Below, in pieces: positions 63,469 to 64,000 of a DNA stretch of 64,000 nucleotides. Source of the DNA: Lineus longissimus. Taxonomy: Eukaryota; Nemertea; Pilidiophora; Heteronemertea; Lineidae. A program made the translations under genes and the position numbers. A model generated the notes under the pieces. The model made no database searches. It had not been told where the DNA came from and worked only from the letters and a program-made list of their open reading frames with translations. Location: positions 4,466,501 through 4,530,500 of the forward strand of contig NC_088309.1 of the NCBI RefSeq assembly GCF_910592395.1, in the 5' to 3' direction. Positions within the stretch are counted from its first letter, which is position 1. Each line of letters begins with the position of its first letter.

Positions 63469-63730
63469 CTTTCTCATATCAAAATTTTATCTACAACTTT
63501 GAGACCAATCCCAACCATATTTTTTACTAACTTTGAATTTTTGATGTTCATACTCAAGTCTGTTGAACATATTAATAAAAACACTTCTCTAGCTGCAAGC
63601 TTCAACTTTCTCATATCAAAATCTTATCTACAAGTTTGAGACCAATCCCAACCATATTTTCTACTAAATTTTTGATGTTCATACTCAAGTCTGTTGTACA
63701 TATTAATAAAAACACTTCTCTAGCTACAAG
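63469..63730. repeat. Tandem duplication of about 130 bp
   Basis: Two adjacent copies begin tttctcatatcaaaat and share gagaccaatcccaaccatat, gatgttcatactcaagtctg and attaataaaaacacttctct. They differ at a few bases and by a short indel. On the minus strand both copies keep the same reading (REVFLLIC, LSMNIKN, MVGIGLK, VDKILI), with a two-codon indel, before a stop. Confidence 0.7.
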
Positions 63731-64000
63731 AGAGTCAGACACCAAAAATATCACTCCTTTTTCTAATCTGCATTCTAATAGCCCGAATGAGTGGTCTAGA
63801 CATGTGTGATATACAATCATGTATATCATGTAGTTTCAATCCTGGAATCTATCTAGGCCTTGTATCTACAATAGAACAACTAATAAATAAGACTTGACAA
63901 CCAGTAATCTTAGGTTCGGATGTGAACATTTGGCATCCATGCACTCTAGGCTCTAGTCGCAGCATTTTTCCTCTTTGACTTCGCACCATTATTCTCATAA

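Overview
This 64 kb window is nuclear DNA from an animal. Genes are split into many short GT-AG exons, signals are AATAAA-type, and tRNA-derived SINEs and small inverted-repeat transposons lie in introns and between genes. The gene set (PI4KA, SSRP1, an SLC25 carrier, a secreted fibrinogen-domain protein), the many acatgt/aggcct-rich spacers and the SINE types suggest a marine invertebrate bilaterian. The sequence alone does not settle the phylum. Exon chains below were assembled by hand from splice sites, reading phase and protein similarity.

Layout, left to right. 1050-4796 (+): two-exon gene for an unrecognised basic protein with RPQSA-type motifs. 5884-8629 (-): six-exon mitochondrial carrier (SLC25, UCP/dicarboxylate-like), with a 426-bp inverted-repeat transposon in its last intron. 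10273-15446 (-): nine-exon secreted protein with signal peptide, two Cys-rich modules, Asp/Gly-rich and Thr-rich linkers and a fibrinogen-related domain. Next to it is a tRNA-derived SINE. 16380-17056 (+): small secreted orphan. 18994-45158 (+): complete PI4KA gene, 41 core exons, 2078 codons. Several candidate alternative exons occur inside it, including a histidine-rich cassette and two possible truncating 3' exons. One intron holds a 1.44-kb element with perfect 444-bp direct repeats. 46110-49260: degenerate tandem repeats whose two halves run mainly in opposite directions, between two convergent genes. 50075-56827 (-): SSRP1, the HMG-box subunit of FACT, with a possible upstream coding exon to 57001. 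58103-60348 (+): six-exon multi-pass membrane protein of 327 residues ending in KKRK. 60349-64000: mostly noncoding, with a mariner-type MITE, a tandem duplication and one weak candidate exon.

The genes are ordinary neighbours rather than a functional cluster: PI4KA makes PI4P at the plasma membrane, SSRP1 is a nuclear histone chaperone, and the carrier is mitochondrial. The most unusual material is the alternative-exon set of PI4KA, the direct-repeat element in its intron, and the inverted minisatellite at its 3' end.
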